Below are positions 11,440 to 23,390 of a stretch of 64,000 nucleotides of DNA, one piece after another. The stretch comes from Sabethes cyaneus (lineage: Eukaryota; Arthropoda; Insecta; Diptera; Culicidae), in assembly GCF_943734655.1 (NCBI RefSeq), contig NC_071354.1, forward strand, positions 34,435,347 to 34,499,346, written 5' to 3'. A program made the translations under genes and the position numbers. The notes beneath the pieces are model-generated. The model searched no databases. It was not told where the DNA came from and saw only the letters and a list, made by a program, of their open reading frames with translations. Position 1 is the first letter of the stretch. Every line of letters starts with the position of its first letter.

Positions 11440-11952
11440 AAGTCACTTTAGAGGGGGGCTCCGTAGCCGCAAGGTTACCGAGTCTGCTTTAACAAGCAAG
11501 TGGTCTTGGGTTCAAATCTTAGTAGAATCAAGCCATTCGATGTCAAGTGACTTTAGCATGGGTTTATTCTCAGGCCCCTCCATTTACCCTTCCTTCGTGC
11601 TGAATTCTATATTTACCCTCTGAAGCCTCTTGACAGTGCAAATGTCCCTCCTATAATTAAGTGTACTGGTCAGAGGTACGAATGAGTCCTCGCCAGGGAC
11701 GGCTATAATATGGGATAGTGCTTGGCAGCGAGTAATAAGTGGGTAAAGTAGATCAAGCTTTGAAGGAAGGGTAAATCCCAACACACGCAAGCACGCATAC
11801 AATTTAAAATAAGCATATCGCTCACTCAATAGCGATTATAGCAAAAAGAAATGCAGTGCAGGTCATACAGCAAACACCCGGGCGATATTACAATAGATCA
11901 ACTATACTGGTCGCAGTAATGAGTCCACACATGAAAAAAAAGTCACTTTAGA
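11440..11952 (+). mobile_element. tRNA-headed SINE, about 490 bp, perfect TSD
   Basis: A perfect 13-bp direct repeat AAGTCACTTTAGA lies at 11440-11452 and 11940-11952. The element starts GGGGGGCTCCGTAGCCGCAA, with a tRNA-like head containing GGGTTCAAATC near 11508, and ends in an A-run. A 5'-truncated copy without the head is at 25933-26350 on the minus strand. The TSD, head and A-tail support a SINE. It inserted about 14 bp outside the foldback's right end. Confidence 0.8.
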
Positions 11953-13483
11953 AACCACAAAAAATAACCATATTAAAATTCTTCGTCGTTTTCTTGGCAA
12001 ACTTGAAGAGTGGCACTTTTGCCCCGGGTGGTCGTCTTGTCCCTCGTTCCCCTAATAATTAACTTCGCTGTTCCCCTTCCTTGATACTCGCTGAAACTGG
12101 AGAAAACTGAGACTTGCTATTTTTGGAGCACGTCAGGCGTTCCTCCGGGCAACAATGTAGGACTCTTGCTGTTCGGATCGTGAACGAACTAAATTTATTT
12201 GTGCAGCTTAAAACTAAAATAAATTTTCTCGTACATTTTCATTATATAAATCTAATTACGCTTACATGAATAGTTTTTCACGAAATATCTTCTACCGGGC
12301 ACGCTGCTGAATCTTGTTTCACCTGTTGATTTTAAGTTTCTCGTTACGGATGTTTACATCTTGTAATTCACTAAAAGCTTATTATTTTACAATAGTACTT
12401 ACAACGTTTCTCGAGAAGAGCTAACTAATGCTAAATTTTATACAAATTTCCTGCCAAAGGCCTCTGACTCGCTTGCCGGTTACGCTGGCTAATTTTGTTC
12501 TAACGCACGTAGTTCTGCTTTCTAGCACTTTTCACTTAGACATGACCAGCTCAACGATACGTTAGCTTTTAATTTTCAAATAACTAAATTAATTTACAAC
12601 TTTGTTGTAATTTTAACTTTGTTTTGGTTTTTCCTCACTAGAACCAAGGTGTTAGTTTTTTGTAGTTGTCTAGGCAACAGCCATTCCCCTACATGACTGT
12701 ATTGACGTCAATTTACCAATGAGATAGTGGCAGGTGTATCGGTGCCACAACACTTGCTATTCTAGCTGTACTATAACGATGATGTCAGAATCGTGTACGC
12801 TAATGGCCTCAAAATCTACCTTGCAGTTCGCTTTGTTGCTGATTGTATCGAATTACAAAAACCAGATCGACTTGTTCCATGATTGGTGTGGGTGTAACCA
12901 ACTTAGCAAGTATCTTGGTTTTTTTTATTAAAGGTGGAGGAGTGTTTGGCGAAGAATACCATTCTTCTTCGACTGGATGATACTGCGAAACTTCAATGTG
13001 GGGCCAAAAATATATCAAGTAGTTCAATTACTGAGGCGCCCGAGTGTTTCGACAATTAAACTATCAGTACACGACACCCTATATTAGATAATCTCACATC
13101 TAATTTCGATCATTCCAGTCTAAGCATTCGTATACACACGCGTACGCTCCACCCGCCGACGATAATTATTTTTAAATGATTGCTCTTTCTGTTTTAACCA
13201 CTGAGAAGATAGACTATTATTGACTGCATTGTGGTAGGACCTTGGCAGTCTGGTGCCGACCATCGATCTGCAGCAGATCCAGGAATACCACCGCAAACGA
13301 GGATCCTTTGAAGCATCCAGCCATTCCAAACCTCTACCTAGCGCCTCCACGTAGCTTCAGTCAGCTTCGGTAATGTTCTATTGAGTAGCCAAAGGAGGCG
13401 CCATGCTGGGTGCTTCCCGGCTGTCTGATCTCAACACTTTTGGTTTGGGTGACGGCTGATCCAGACGACCTTGTTAGTACAAA
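11953..13483. other. No gene recognised
   Basis: Mixed-composition DNA. The part at 13100-13400 is GC-richer and has a minus-strand open frame (13120-13350) without a domain I recognise. It could be an exon, LINE remains or chance. No terminal repeats found. Confidence 0.35.
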
Positions 13484-13511
13484 AACAACAACAACAAGAA
13501 CAACAACAACA

Positions 13512-14380
<869 letters not shown>

Positions 14381-14382
14381 GG

Positions 14383-14560
14383 GACTTCAAGGATCCGAAC
14401 TACCTACAATCATTATGTTGTGCTCTTGTTCGACCGCTGTTTGGGAACTGTAGCTTGTACGGTGTCTACAACAACTGCCCCACCTTATTTGTTCCGCCTC
14501 GAAATATTACAGAGAAGATTCATCTGAATACCATTGCGACATCTACCGTGGCGTAATCCT
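14383..14560 (+). pseudogene. Jockey-clade RT C-terminal fragment
   Basis: Plus-strand codons across two frames resemble the region after the RT palm of Jockey LINEs. LCCALVRPLFGNCS corresponds to the usual LYxxLVRPxLEYCS block. NNCPTLF then parallels the cysteine- or tryptophan-containing stretch that follows. The (ACT)n tract lies immediately upstream, so the rest of the copy is absent. Confidence 0.55.
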
Positions 14561-14564
14561 GTGG

Positions 14565-15130
14565 ATTTTCCATCGTAAATGGATCGTTGCTTAACCTTGA
14601 ATCTCTGGAATACCGACGTTAAGCCCAGCAGGTTGTGCTTGTGGCTAAAGTCATGAATGGTGAAATAAACTCTGCTTTCAGTCTGCCGTAGATTGCCTCC
14701 ATCGTTCCTGGCTATGACATCAAAGTCTTCTGCAAAACCTAGGAGTTGCCTACCCTTAGAGAGCATCGTGTTTCACCCCCTTAAGCGTGATGTTGAACAG
14801 CATGCAAGATATGCCGCCACCTTGTCTCAACCCTCGCCGCGTCTCAAAGGGACTCGAGAGTGTCCTCAAGATGCGAACGAAACACATCACTCAACCCGCT
14901 ATGATCAGTCACGTCAGTTTATCCGAAAACCGTATTCGTGCATTATCTGCCATAGCTGATCTCGATCGACTGCATCGTATGCTGCTTTGAAATCACTGAA
15001 GATGTAATGCGTGAGTACGTTGTACTCCCGATAATTCTGCAAGATCTGTCGGTTAAAATCTGGTCCGTAGTTGCGTGAGCCCCCATGAAGCCCTCCTAGT
15101 AATTCCCAACGAGCCCCTGTGCTATTGGAT
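14565..15130 (-). pseudogene. RTE-clade RT fragment
   Basis: The minus strand shows SSPFETRRGLRQGGGISCML, then FNITLKGV, then KGRQLLGFAEDFDVI. These correspond to the palm region with the catalytic FADD motif, here FAED, of the RTE copy at 40084-42927. Frames shift several times and the catalytic second Asp is altered. It is a dead fragment. Confidence 0.8.
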
Positions 15131-15204
15131 GTACAAATATCAGTACCCAGTAGCCCAGCCCCATAGTTCCCATAGTTGACAATTGCAAATTAGTATGTAA
15201 ATAT

Positions 15205-15319
15205 AGCACTTTCGACTTTTCGGTGAAAATAAAAACTATGATGATTTCAACAGACCTTTCGACTAACTATGATACAGCTATTGACTACGCGTTTACTCGT
15301 TCATCTATTTTCACTGCCG
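15205..15319. repeat. Single-arm relic of a foldback family
   Basis: The run beginning TTTTCGGTGAAAATAAAAAC and continuing through TTTCGACTAACTATGATACA to GACTACGCGTT is related base for base to the left arm of the foldback at 38891-39129. Only one arm plus part of the loop is present here. The MITE at 15320 starts at its right edge. Confidence 0.6.
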
Positions 15320-15572
15320 CACAGTGGTCCGGTTTCGAAAAAGTGCGGACATTAGCAATTGGGCAATTTGAAAACATGCGCAATTTTACAAGGGTGGTGT
15401 CTTCGGAGGAGTTTAATAATGAAATATAGCGCATCTTTCAACACTATTACGATGACCGTGAATCCACCTATTATGGTGATACAAACTTTTGTAGGTTAAA
15501 ACAATTTAAAAAAAATCCAAAAAGTTGCAGAACATACTAAAATAAACAACTTTGCGAAACCGGACCACTGTG
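15320..15572. mobile_element. MITE, 253 bp, 18-bp perfect TIRs
   Basis: Perfect terminal inverted repeats CACAGTGGTCCGGTTTCG lie at 15320-15337 and, as the complement, at 15555-15572. The outer bases resemble the ends of repeat family A (CACAGTGGTTCAAAAGGGC), suggesting related transposition ends. The interior is AT-rich and non-coding. I cannot define a TSD. Confidence 0.75.
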
Positions 15573-15683
15573 ATATCGCGTACTCTATAACTAAAACTTA
15601 AAAATAGATAACAATCGATACATAGCATTTCACGGAGATTCTAACATTTTTTTATAAATGGAAGTGAAGATTCAGACAAGTTA

Positions 15684-15900
15684 TACCAAATTGCATTCCG
15701 GACATGCATCAGTAACGTAGTTGCATCTCATAGAGTTACCTAGCAATAATAGGGGTACATTTGAGCGTTTTGGTCATACATTCCGATTTTCTCACTTAGG
15801 GTGAATCTAGATTATTATTTCAAAAAGTGTTTTTTCGCCGAAATTAAAGAAAATTATTAGAAAATTAGACGCAAGGCGACGCACACGGGCTACAGCTAGT
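15684..15900. repeat. Dispersed repeat, second copy around 1640-2330
   Basis: The stretch from CCAAATTGCATTC through GTAGTTGCATCTCATAGAGT to ACACGGGCTACAGCTAGT is matched by the DNA flanking the SINE at 1659-2223 (about 1640-1671 and 2211-2330). The comparison confirms the empty site for that SINE. The repeat itself is non-coding and unclassified. Confidence 0.6.
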
Positions 15901-18900
15901 TGTTAATAGGAACATGTGCTAATTTATATAACTAAATGAAACTTGAAAGATGCCCAAAAAGTTTTTCTCTTGAACAGGCATTCAATTTATCTTCTCAAAC
16001 GCGCGATAATCTATGAATTTTGCCTACTAGGAATACAAACTGAACAAAAGTGAAACGAGAATGTTTTATACCCATTTATTGTGGTTCGTGAGCGCGGGCT
16101 ACCTGGATTTTCATTTATCCCAAGGAATACACGATCATGATTTGTTTATTTTTAAATTTTCGTAACATGAGTTTATCCTCTCTTTGTGTGAGAGGATAAA
16201 GCTGTATCAGCCGTCTTTCGGAGACGAAAATGCACAGGTTACTATTGAATTTAATAAACAACCAGCCAACAAGAGAGTGAAATAAAACAACCGAGTTTAT
16301 GTATTTGAGTATAACCATGGTTTCCTGTTATATACCTATTATTGCATTAGATTTTCGCGCCAAGTCTACCTGCGATATTTATTTATCATGCCTTCAGTGA
16401 GAGAGGATAAATGTTTTTCAGCGAAAAATGAAACGAAATATTATCAATTCTCTTTTTTTAGCGGAAAAATGTTTTTCTTCCGCTTTATACGAACAGAAAA
16501 CTACAAAATCTAGTTGTCATGTGAGAAAAATAGGTGAGCGAAATACGTTTATCCCACATATGAGTGAAAATTTTAATCCCTGCTCTTGAACCCTATTTTT
16601 TGTGTATATTTTTTTTATAAAATCAAAATTATTGTCTATAACTTTGTTTTAAACATCATTCTGCTATCATCAACAGTTTTTGGGTTATGATTTTTAAAAC
16701 ATTTCATATGGGAATTTTAAAAGTTAGTCTTGAGTCATAATAGTAAGAGTGGTTTACTTCATTGAAGACATGTTCCAAGTTTAACAATTCGGAAAAGGTT
16801 TTGCAAGATTACTCAGTTTTTTTACAGATTTCACTCGGAAATGCACAGTAGCATAATAATGTAAATAATGCCATCAGTCAAAAACGCATCAGAGTAAAAG
16901 CAAGCAACCATGGAAACCCACAGTCCAACGTTCAAGTCGGCCACCGGCTCGTTTTCGGACGCGATGGTGTCACGCATATAATTAGCTGATCTACTGTTTC
17001 CTAGTAATGCCGTAATACCGAAACTATTAGTTGTATAAGTTGTATTTGCTAGTAGTTGTAAGTCCAAATAAGCGGCAACGAAGAAGGACAAGAGATGACC
17101 AGTTCCAGACAGGGCTAAGGAGATGAGTTGGGCTTATTATTTTTGAACAAAATCTGATATATCTTAATTTATTTCGAAAAAAATTATTCAAAAGGATTTT
17201 TAATCAACATTGTTTTGAAAATTCACTTAAAATCTTTTTCACAAAACCCATTTCATTACACGTTTACCTATTGCCCTCGAAAGCCCTACTCATAACAGAA
17301 TGCCGGCTTGCGTAGCCAATGGCGACAAATTTCCCGCCAACAGTAATTTATGTTGCATTTCCCCTCTGATCAGAACCGATCGATCATCGGGTCACCTGTT
17401 GAGCCGAATCAGGCGCTTTGGGATACCGCACCGCAGTCCGGCAGGGCAACGGTCACCATCAATCAGGCCATGCAAGAGCTGCGTTATGGGCCGCTGACCG
17501 AACGCAAGGTCTTTGTCAACAAACCATGCAACCGCTGCCACACCGGGCGGCGGGTGCGGTGTACATCGGGTTTATATTGGAGAGCCTACATTTTATCATC
17601 CACCGCAGATCTATACCGATCAGTGCGAATCGTGTACGCAGAAGACAGATTTCCAGACCACTGGCCTCCAAGCAACGACCGAGAGGCACGACGATCCACG
17701 GTGGCTTGTCATGGTTGCAGCTGTGCTTGCACAGCCACCAAGCTGTTCAAACAGTTAAGATGGAAAAATAGATAAATCGGGATGAGCATCTTAATTAAAT
17801 GCTAACTCGACAAAACAACGAACCCGGCATGCTGGGGTGCCTAATGCGGTGGATCAATGAATGATGGTGGTAATTTCATTCAATTTGAGTTACTTAATTT
17901 GATCCCAGCGGGGAGGTAAATATGTCACCATTTGGGAGCTGCTATTTCTACCTGCAAGTGAATTAAGCAGGAAACTCTGCTGCACTAACCTTTTCCATCA
18001 TTGCGCAATCTATGCATGTGTCCAGTAATTTTGCACATTGACTGAAAAACTATACTATCATCGTGTTCACATTGTATAACCCGCAGGTCTTAATGGTATG
18101 AAAAACATTGGCACATTTTATTCACAAAACAGTTTATTTGTTGTTCCGTTACGTTATCTCCTCCAGCAGCCACTATTTAATTCAATTACCATCGAAAGCC
18201 ACCCAAAATAGAGCTATTAGCTCCTTTCACGCTAATCTCTGGTTAATTGAACGCTTTGATTATTGGCTGTATTGAATCACGCGAGCCACGATTTATAGCG
18301 GCTGCTTGTCCCCTGTGATTACACAGAGTGAGAGAGACAGACCGGGACGATGTACCGTGAAGTGCGGTGCAACAGAAGGGAGCAACCATACAACTCGTGA
18401 CAAAATTTGCTCGATTTATCGAAATTGTCGGATCGCCTTTGCAATGCAATTTCGTGACTTTGGCTTTCGAAGCACCTGTGCGAGCGAACTGTCAGCAGAA
18501 TCCGATATCAATATCTTGAAATCAAATCAATACCCATTCTATGTTCTAATTGATTAAAACATGAAACACGCACTCGATCCAATGTTTTGTCCGCGGCGCT
18601 AGTTGACAGCCTAGCTAACAACCATATCGAAAGCAATTTAATCAAACACGTTCAGGTTTATCGTAAAAGCCTAATCATCTGGCTGGTGGTTACAGAGTAG
18701 TAGCATTAGGTACGTACGGTGCGAGTACCGCGTCTGCCGCCCACCGTCGACGCGACGGTTTGTTTATTTTGCGTTACGGATATTGTTCGCAATTCACTTG
18801 GTGACAATCTACACCCGGGCCAATGCATGGTTTCAACGGGGATACAGAGCCGGCCATACCGGTAAATTTGTTTGGAGCTGCTGGAGAAATATCGGAAAAG

Positions 18901-19060
18901 TGAGTTTTAGCTTTTAGCATGGGGCAGCTAAGTTCTCACAGTGTTTCTTTTATGAGAATACAACAAATGAATTATTCAAAATTTATTCTTCGTCTCTTGA
19001 GGCCATCCGCCATAATCGCAAAAACACACGCCAACTAATAGAGTAAGAATTATATCATAG
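15901..19060. other. No gene recognised; one coding-like GC-rich island
   Basis: Mostly unique DNA. A hairpin TTTATCCTCTC/GAGAGGATAAA lies near 16170-16200. The island 17300-17775 is GC-richer with two overlapping plus-strand open frames of 117 and 141 codons; one contains CNRCHTGRRVRC. I do not recognise a domain and see no transposon ends. Confidence 0.35.
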
Positions 19061-21190
19061 CACAGTGGTTCAAAAGGGCTAAAAGCGGAACTGTTTTCCT
19101 AGTGTCTTTTGCTTTCATTTTATCATTTATGGTCTTCAGCACTTTTGTTCGTATGAATATCCCCCTTAACCTAAAACTATCAAAAGTTAGTCATTGCTTA
19201 CTATAATGAAAATAAAAAAATAACTTTTTTGTGTTAAGAAATATAGACATAGTTTCTTTGACAAAGTTGTAAATATTGTACAAACAAGCAACTTTGCTGA
19301 AGAAATAAAAGTTGTATCTTTATCGAGTGCTGAACTATAGGGCATATTCTTTGAAATTTCTTTGAAAATTGGGTTTTTATACTTAACTTTTGTTAGTTGC
19401 ATTTTACAAAAATACAATGTTCTAGGCAATTATCGAAGCTCTCAAAATATACGTTTCTGCAGAAGACCGCAAATCTCTTGGACCTTTACTTGCTGAGTTA
19501 TCGCATACTCAAGCTTTAAATTTCCATAGCTTCACGAGCCTATGGGGTAAAATGGGGCAAGCGGATTTATGAAATCAGCCCTTCATCTTAAAGCTTTAGT
19601 CGAGTACCATAAACTTGTATGTGTTCCGCTTGTTTCCAACCACCCAAATGAGAGTACGGCAAGCATACGTTTTATGTTCGCTAAAGGCTCGATGGATGCA
19701 CGTCTTTTTTTGTGTTTGTAGATAGACACATGGTTGCTTCGGCAAAGTTATGGAAAATATAGAGATAAATAACTTTGCCAAAGAAATGATATTTCTATTC
19801 CTATCGAGTGCAGAGCTATAGAGCATTTTCCTTGGAAATTCTTTAAAAATAAATTTTTCTTACTTAGCTTATGTTCGTTGCATTTTACAGGAATATATGG
19901 TTCTAGGCGATTATTGAAGTACTCAAAATACACGTTTTTGCAGAAGATTGCAAATCTCTAGGACCTTTCCTTACAAAGTTATCGTTTTTGGCTCGTGAAG
20001 TTAAGGAAAAATAAAGCTTAAATAAGCGATATTTTTGTAAGGAAAGGTCCTAGAGATTTTCAACCTTCTGCAAAAGCATGTGTTTTGAGTCTTTCAATAA
20101 TCGCCCAGAACCAAATACTCCTGTAAAATGCAACCAACATATGCTAAATATGAAAAACTTATTTTTAATGAATTTCCCAAGAAAATGCTCTACAGTTCTG
20201 CACTCGATAGAGATAGAAATGTCATTTCCTAAGCAAAATTGTTTGTCTTTAAATTTTCTATAACTTTGCCGAAGAAACCAGGTGTCTATCTACGAACACA
20301 AAAAAATGAACGTGAATCGAGCTTTTCGCGAACGCGAAACACATAAAACGTATGCTTGCCGTACTCTCATTAGGGTGGTCGGGATAAGCGGAACCTATAC
20401 AAGCTTATAGTACTCGACTTAAGCTTTAAGATGAAGTGCTGATTTCATAAATCCGTTTGCCCCGTTTTACCCCATGGGCTCGTGAAGCTATGGAAATTTA
20501 AAGCTTGAGTATGCGATAACTCAGAAAGTAAGAGATTTGCGGTCTTCTGCAGAAACGTGTATTTTGAGAGCTTCGATAATTGCCTAGAACATTGCATTCT
20601 TATAAAATGCAACTAACAAAAGTTAAGTATGAAAACCCAATTTTTAAAGAAGTTTTAAAGAATATGCCCTATAGTTCAGCACCAGGCTTCATTCTCGGTT
20701 TTTTGCTCAGTAGATGCTCATTTGACTGCAGCGCCTCGATGAAACAGAATTCGAAAAAGTAGTGTAAAGGGCAATTGTAGAGCCAATTATTATCTACATT
20801 ATTGTTGAAGAAAGTATAGTTCTATCTTTTGTATTTACGGCGCTATGGGATTGCTACCCCGTTGGTAGCAAAAAGAGCGCTCATTTGGCTGAGCAAAACA
20901 CCGAGAATGAAGCCTGTTCAGCACTCGATAATGACAGAAATTTTATTTCTTCAGCAAAGTTGCTTGTTTTTACAATATTTATAACTTTGTCGAAGAAACT
21001 ATGTCTATATTTTCTAACACAAAAAAGTTATTTTTTTATTTTCATTATAGTAAACGATGACTGACTTTTGACAGTTTTATATTAAGGGGGATATTCATAC
21101 GAACAAAAGTGCTGAAGACCCTAAATGATAAAATGAAAACAAGTGACACTAGGAAAAAAGTTCCACTTTTCGCCCTTTTGAACTACTGTG
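19061..21190. mobile_element. Giant palindromic element, family A
   Basis: Arms of about 0.95 kb (19061-19995 and 20030-21190) are inverted copies around a centre near 20010. Ends are CACAGTGGTTCAAAAGGGC and its near complement. Each arm contains two diverged direct sub-units, so the plan is A-B-B'-A'. The right arm is lengthened by a hAT-type MITE. Partial copies lie at 31128-31272, 34231-34558, 37430-38748 and 51040-52205. Small open frames recur among copies but only because the DNA is homologous. No transposase seen. Confidence 0.8.
20683..20916. mobile_element. hAT-type MITE, 234 bp
   Basis: Terminal inverted repeats begin CAGGCTTCATTCTCGG and extend about 28 bp with one mismatch. An 8-bp perfect TSD TTCAGCAC lies at 20675-20682 and 20917-20924. 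Other family A copies show the uninterrupted site TTCAGCACTCGATA. The 8-bp TSD with a CAG-starting end fits the hAT superfamily. There is no coding capacity. Confidence 0.85.
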
Positions 21191-23390
21191 CGCTGTGCAT
21201 TGACCTGATATTGGTTCAAGTAGTCCTTGCCCCGTCGATCAGTGCTGCGTTGACAACCGAAAATTGCGCAGAGTTATGACTCTGTATCACACCGTTTTGT
21301 ATGGTCCAAGCGATACGTGGTTGATTATAGTCGCTACAAACAATAATAGTGCTAATAGTAGAACTAATAATTGCCACAACATTGCTTTTGTCTGGCGGTA
21401 TATAGGGTGTTAGGTAGCTTAGAGCAGATGTTTCAGGGGGTGATAGAAGATCATATTTGACGAAAAAATCCTTCTACACAACTGGTAAAATCTCAATTGT
21501 TACAGAGTTATTGAACATTTTTAGTTTTCGGTACTGTTTGCCTTAAATTAGCTCTGCTGTAAAAGTCATGCTAGCTGGCTCAATTAGGTTACTTTCATTC
21601 AGAAGCTGAGAAAATTTTGTACTGAAAATTGCTATTAAACCTCCTAAGAGATTTAGTAAATCTTTAGAAGCAAAATGCTATGAATTTAGTGTTTCTCAAG
21701 GCATTTTTATCGAATTTCTCCTAAAAATGAGTGACAAAACTGATTTCTGTTATTCGCCAATTTAAAGCTCCGGTATCGATCTCCAATTCGTACTTTGACG
21801 TAAAACGCCTATCTCTTTTAGTTTCTTTGCAATTTCATTTTAAACGAATCGCATAAGGTGTTAACTTAGTATCTGAAAACTGCAAGAATTCATACTTCAC
21901 GCGTAGCACACTACATTATAGTGTGCAATGAACACAGTCTGACACGTATGAAAAACAACAATAATGTTTTTCAAAAATTAAGGTTTCGTTTCTACTTTTG
22001 CTTGCAAATCTTGCAAAACTCAAGCCGCTTTTGTTTATTCACTGGCAGCAGCTCTTGAACATATAGTGTATAAAGGATGCATTTTAAGCTGGCTCGACAC
22101 GTTCCACACCTCCATAGTGACAAAGGACCGTTCCGCAATTTGCCTTGAAATCATTTCCTACGATTCGCAAAATTTTATGTCCAATCCCTGACGCCACTTG
22201 CTGATGAGGCTGAGGCTTCCCTCGAAGCCTCGCTGAGAACAACGTTCCTTCTCGGGAAAGACGGTGCGTTGTCATAGACGTCCTTGAAATCATTGTGCAA
22301 CAAAACGAACACTTCTGGATTTGTGTTCACTTACTTGCATTAGGTAGCCGACGATAAGAAAATCTACAACCATACTCCTGTTGGGCTGTCGTTGCTACAT
22401 AATTAGCGAAGCCACAACAAAGGTGAATATCCGCGAGTCCTTCCGGAGAATACAGCAATCGTTTTCAGAAACGTCTCAGAGAGACCTAAGCAGTCAGTTT
22501 CGAAACTGTTTTCCATATGCGTCTAACCGTGTCCGTCGCACGCGTTGATCTAGTGTGCTATGCGCGATGTATATGAGTGCAAGCAGTTTTCAGATACTAA
22601 TTCAACACCCAAAACCATACGTTTAAAATGAAATTGCAACGAAACTAAAAGAGATAGACGTTTTACATCAAAGAACCAATTGTAGAACGATACTAGAGCT
22701 TTAAATTGGCAAACAAAAGCAATCAGTTTTGTCACAGTTAGGAGAAATTTGGTAAAAATGTCTTGAGAAACACTAATTTTAGAAGAAGCTTTTTGCTTCT
22801 AAAGAGTTACTAAATCTTATAAAGTAGGAGGTTGCAAAGCAATTTTCAGTACAAAATTTTCTTAGTAACAGAATTGAGCTAGCTAGCATAGTTTTTGTAC
22901 CAGAGCTACTTTGACGTAAACAGAAAATGTTCAATAACTCTTTAACGATTGAGATTTGGCCATATGCATAGGATTTTTTTCGTCAAATATCATCCTCTAT
23001 CACCTCCTGAACTATCTGCACTAAGCTGCCTAACACCCTGGATATACAGCGCAAAGTAAAATTCTTGAGTTAACACAAATCTGCGTTCCAAACCTGATTT
23101 TTGTGTGTACGTTCTGGTAGTTACTCTCAGGTTGTTCTACAACAGAGCCGGGGGCCGATGTACGTCAGATACCGAAAGCTCGTCATTACAATTATTTATG
23201 CCTGACATAATAGGCTGTAAGACCCCATCTTGATAATCAAAAAATTCATGAAACAGCATACTCATTGGCCACGATGACGGGTCGAGTGACTGAGACTTCA
23301 TATCCCGATCCAGCCCAATTTTGTATGATATAAAGGACATATTGGCAACTTTCTTCTCATTTCTCCGGATCATGATGATGATCGATTTGC
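21191..23390 (-). pseudogene. Jockey-clade endonuclease fragment split by a foldback
   Basis: On the minus strand the piece downstream of the insertion reads YIPPDKSNVVAII, then IIVCSDYNQPRIAW, then FSVVNAALIDG, typical of Jockey endonuclease. Upstream, minus-strand LTQEFYFALYI ends exactly at the foldback, so the YIPP motif is split by it. Sequence further upstream (to about 23390) is open for 78 codons but unrecognised. The low-coordinate end is fused to the family A element at 21190. Confidence 0.75.
21404..23039. mobile_element. Foldback element, about 1.64 kb, 0.5-kb arms
   Basis: Arms 21404-21950 and 22545-23039 are inverted copies ending in AGGGTGTTAGGTAGCTTAG-like sequence. The roughly 600-bp centre is GC-richer and has a 69-codon minus-strand frame with no domain I know; it may be residue of a parental transposase gene. 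The flanks GGTATATA and GGATATA suggest an imperfect 8-bp TSD. The element lies within the YIPP motif of a Jockey endonuclease. Confidence 0.8.
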
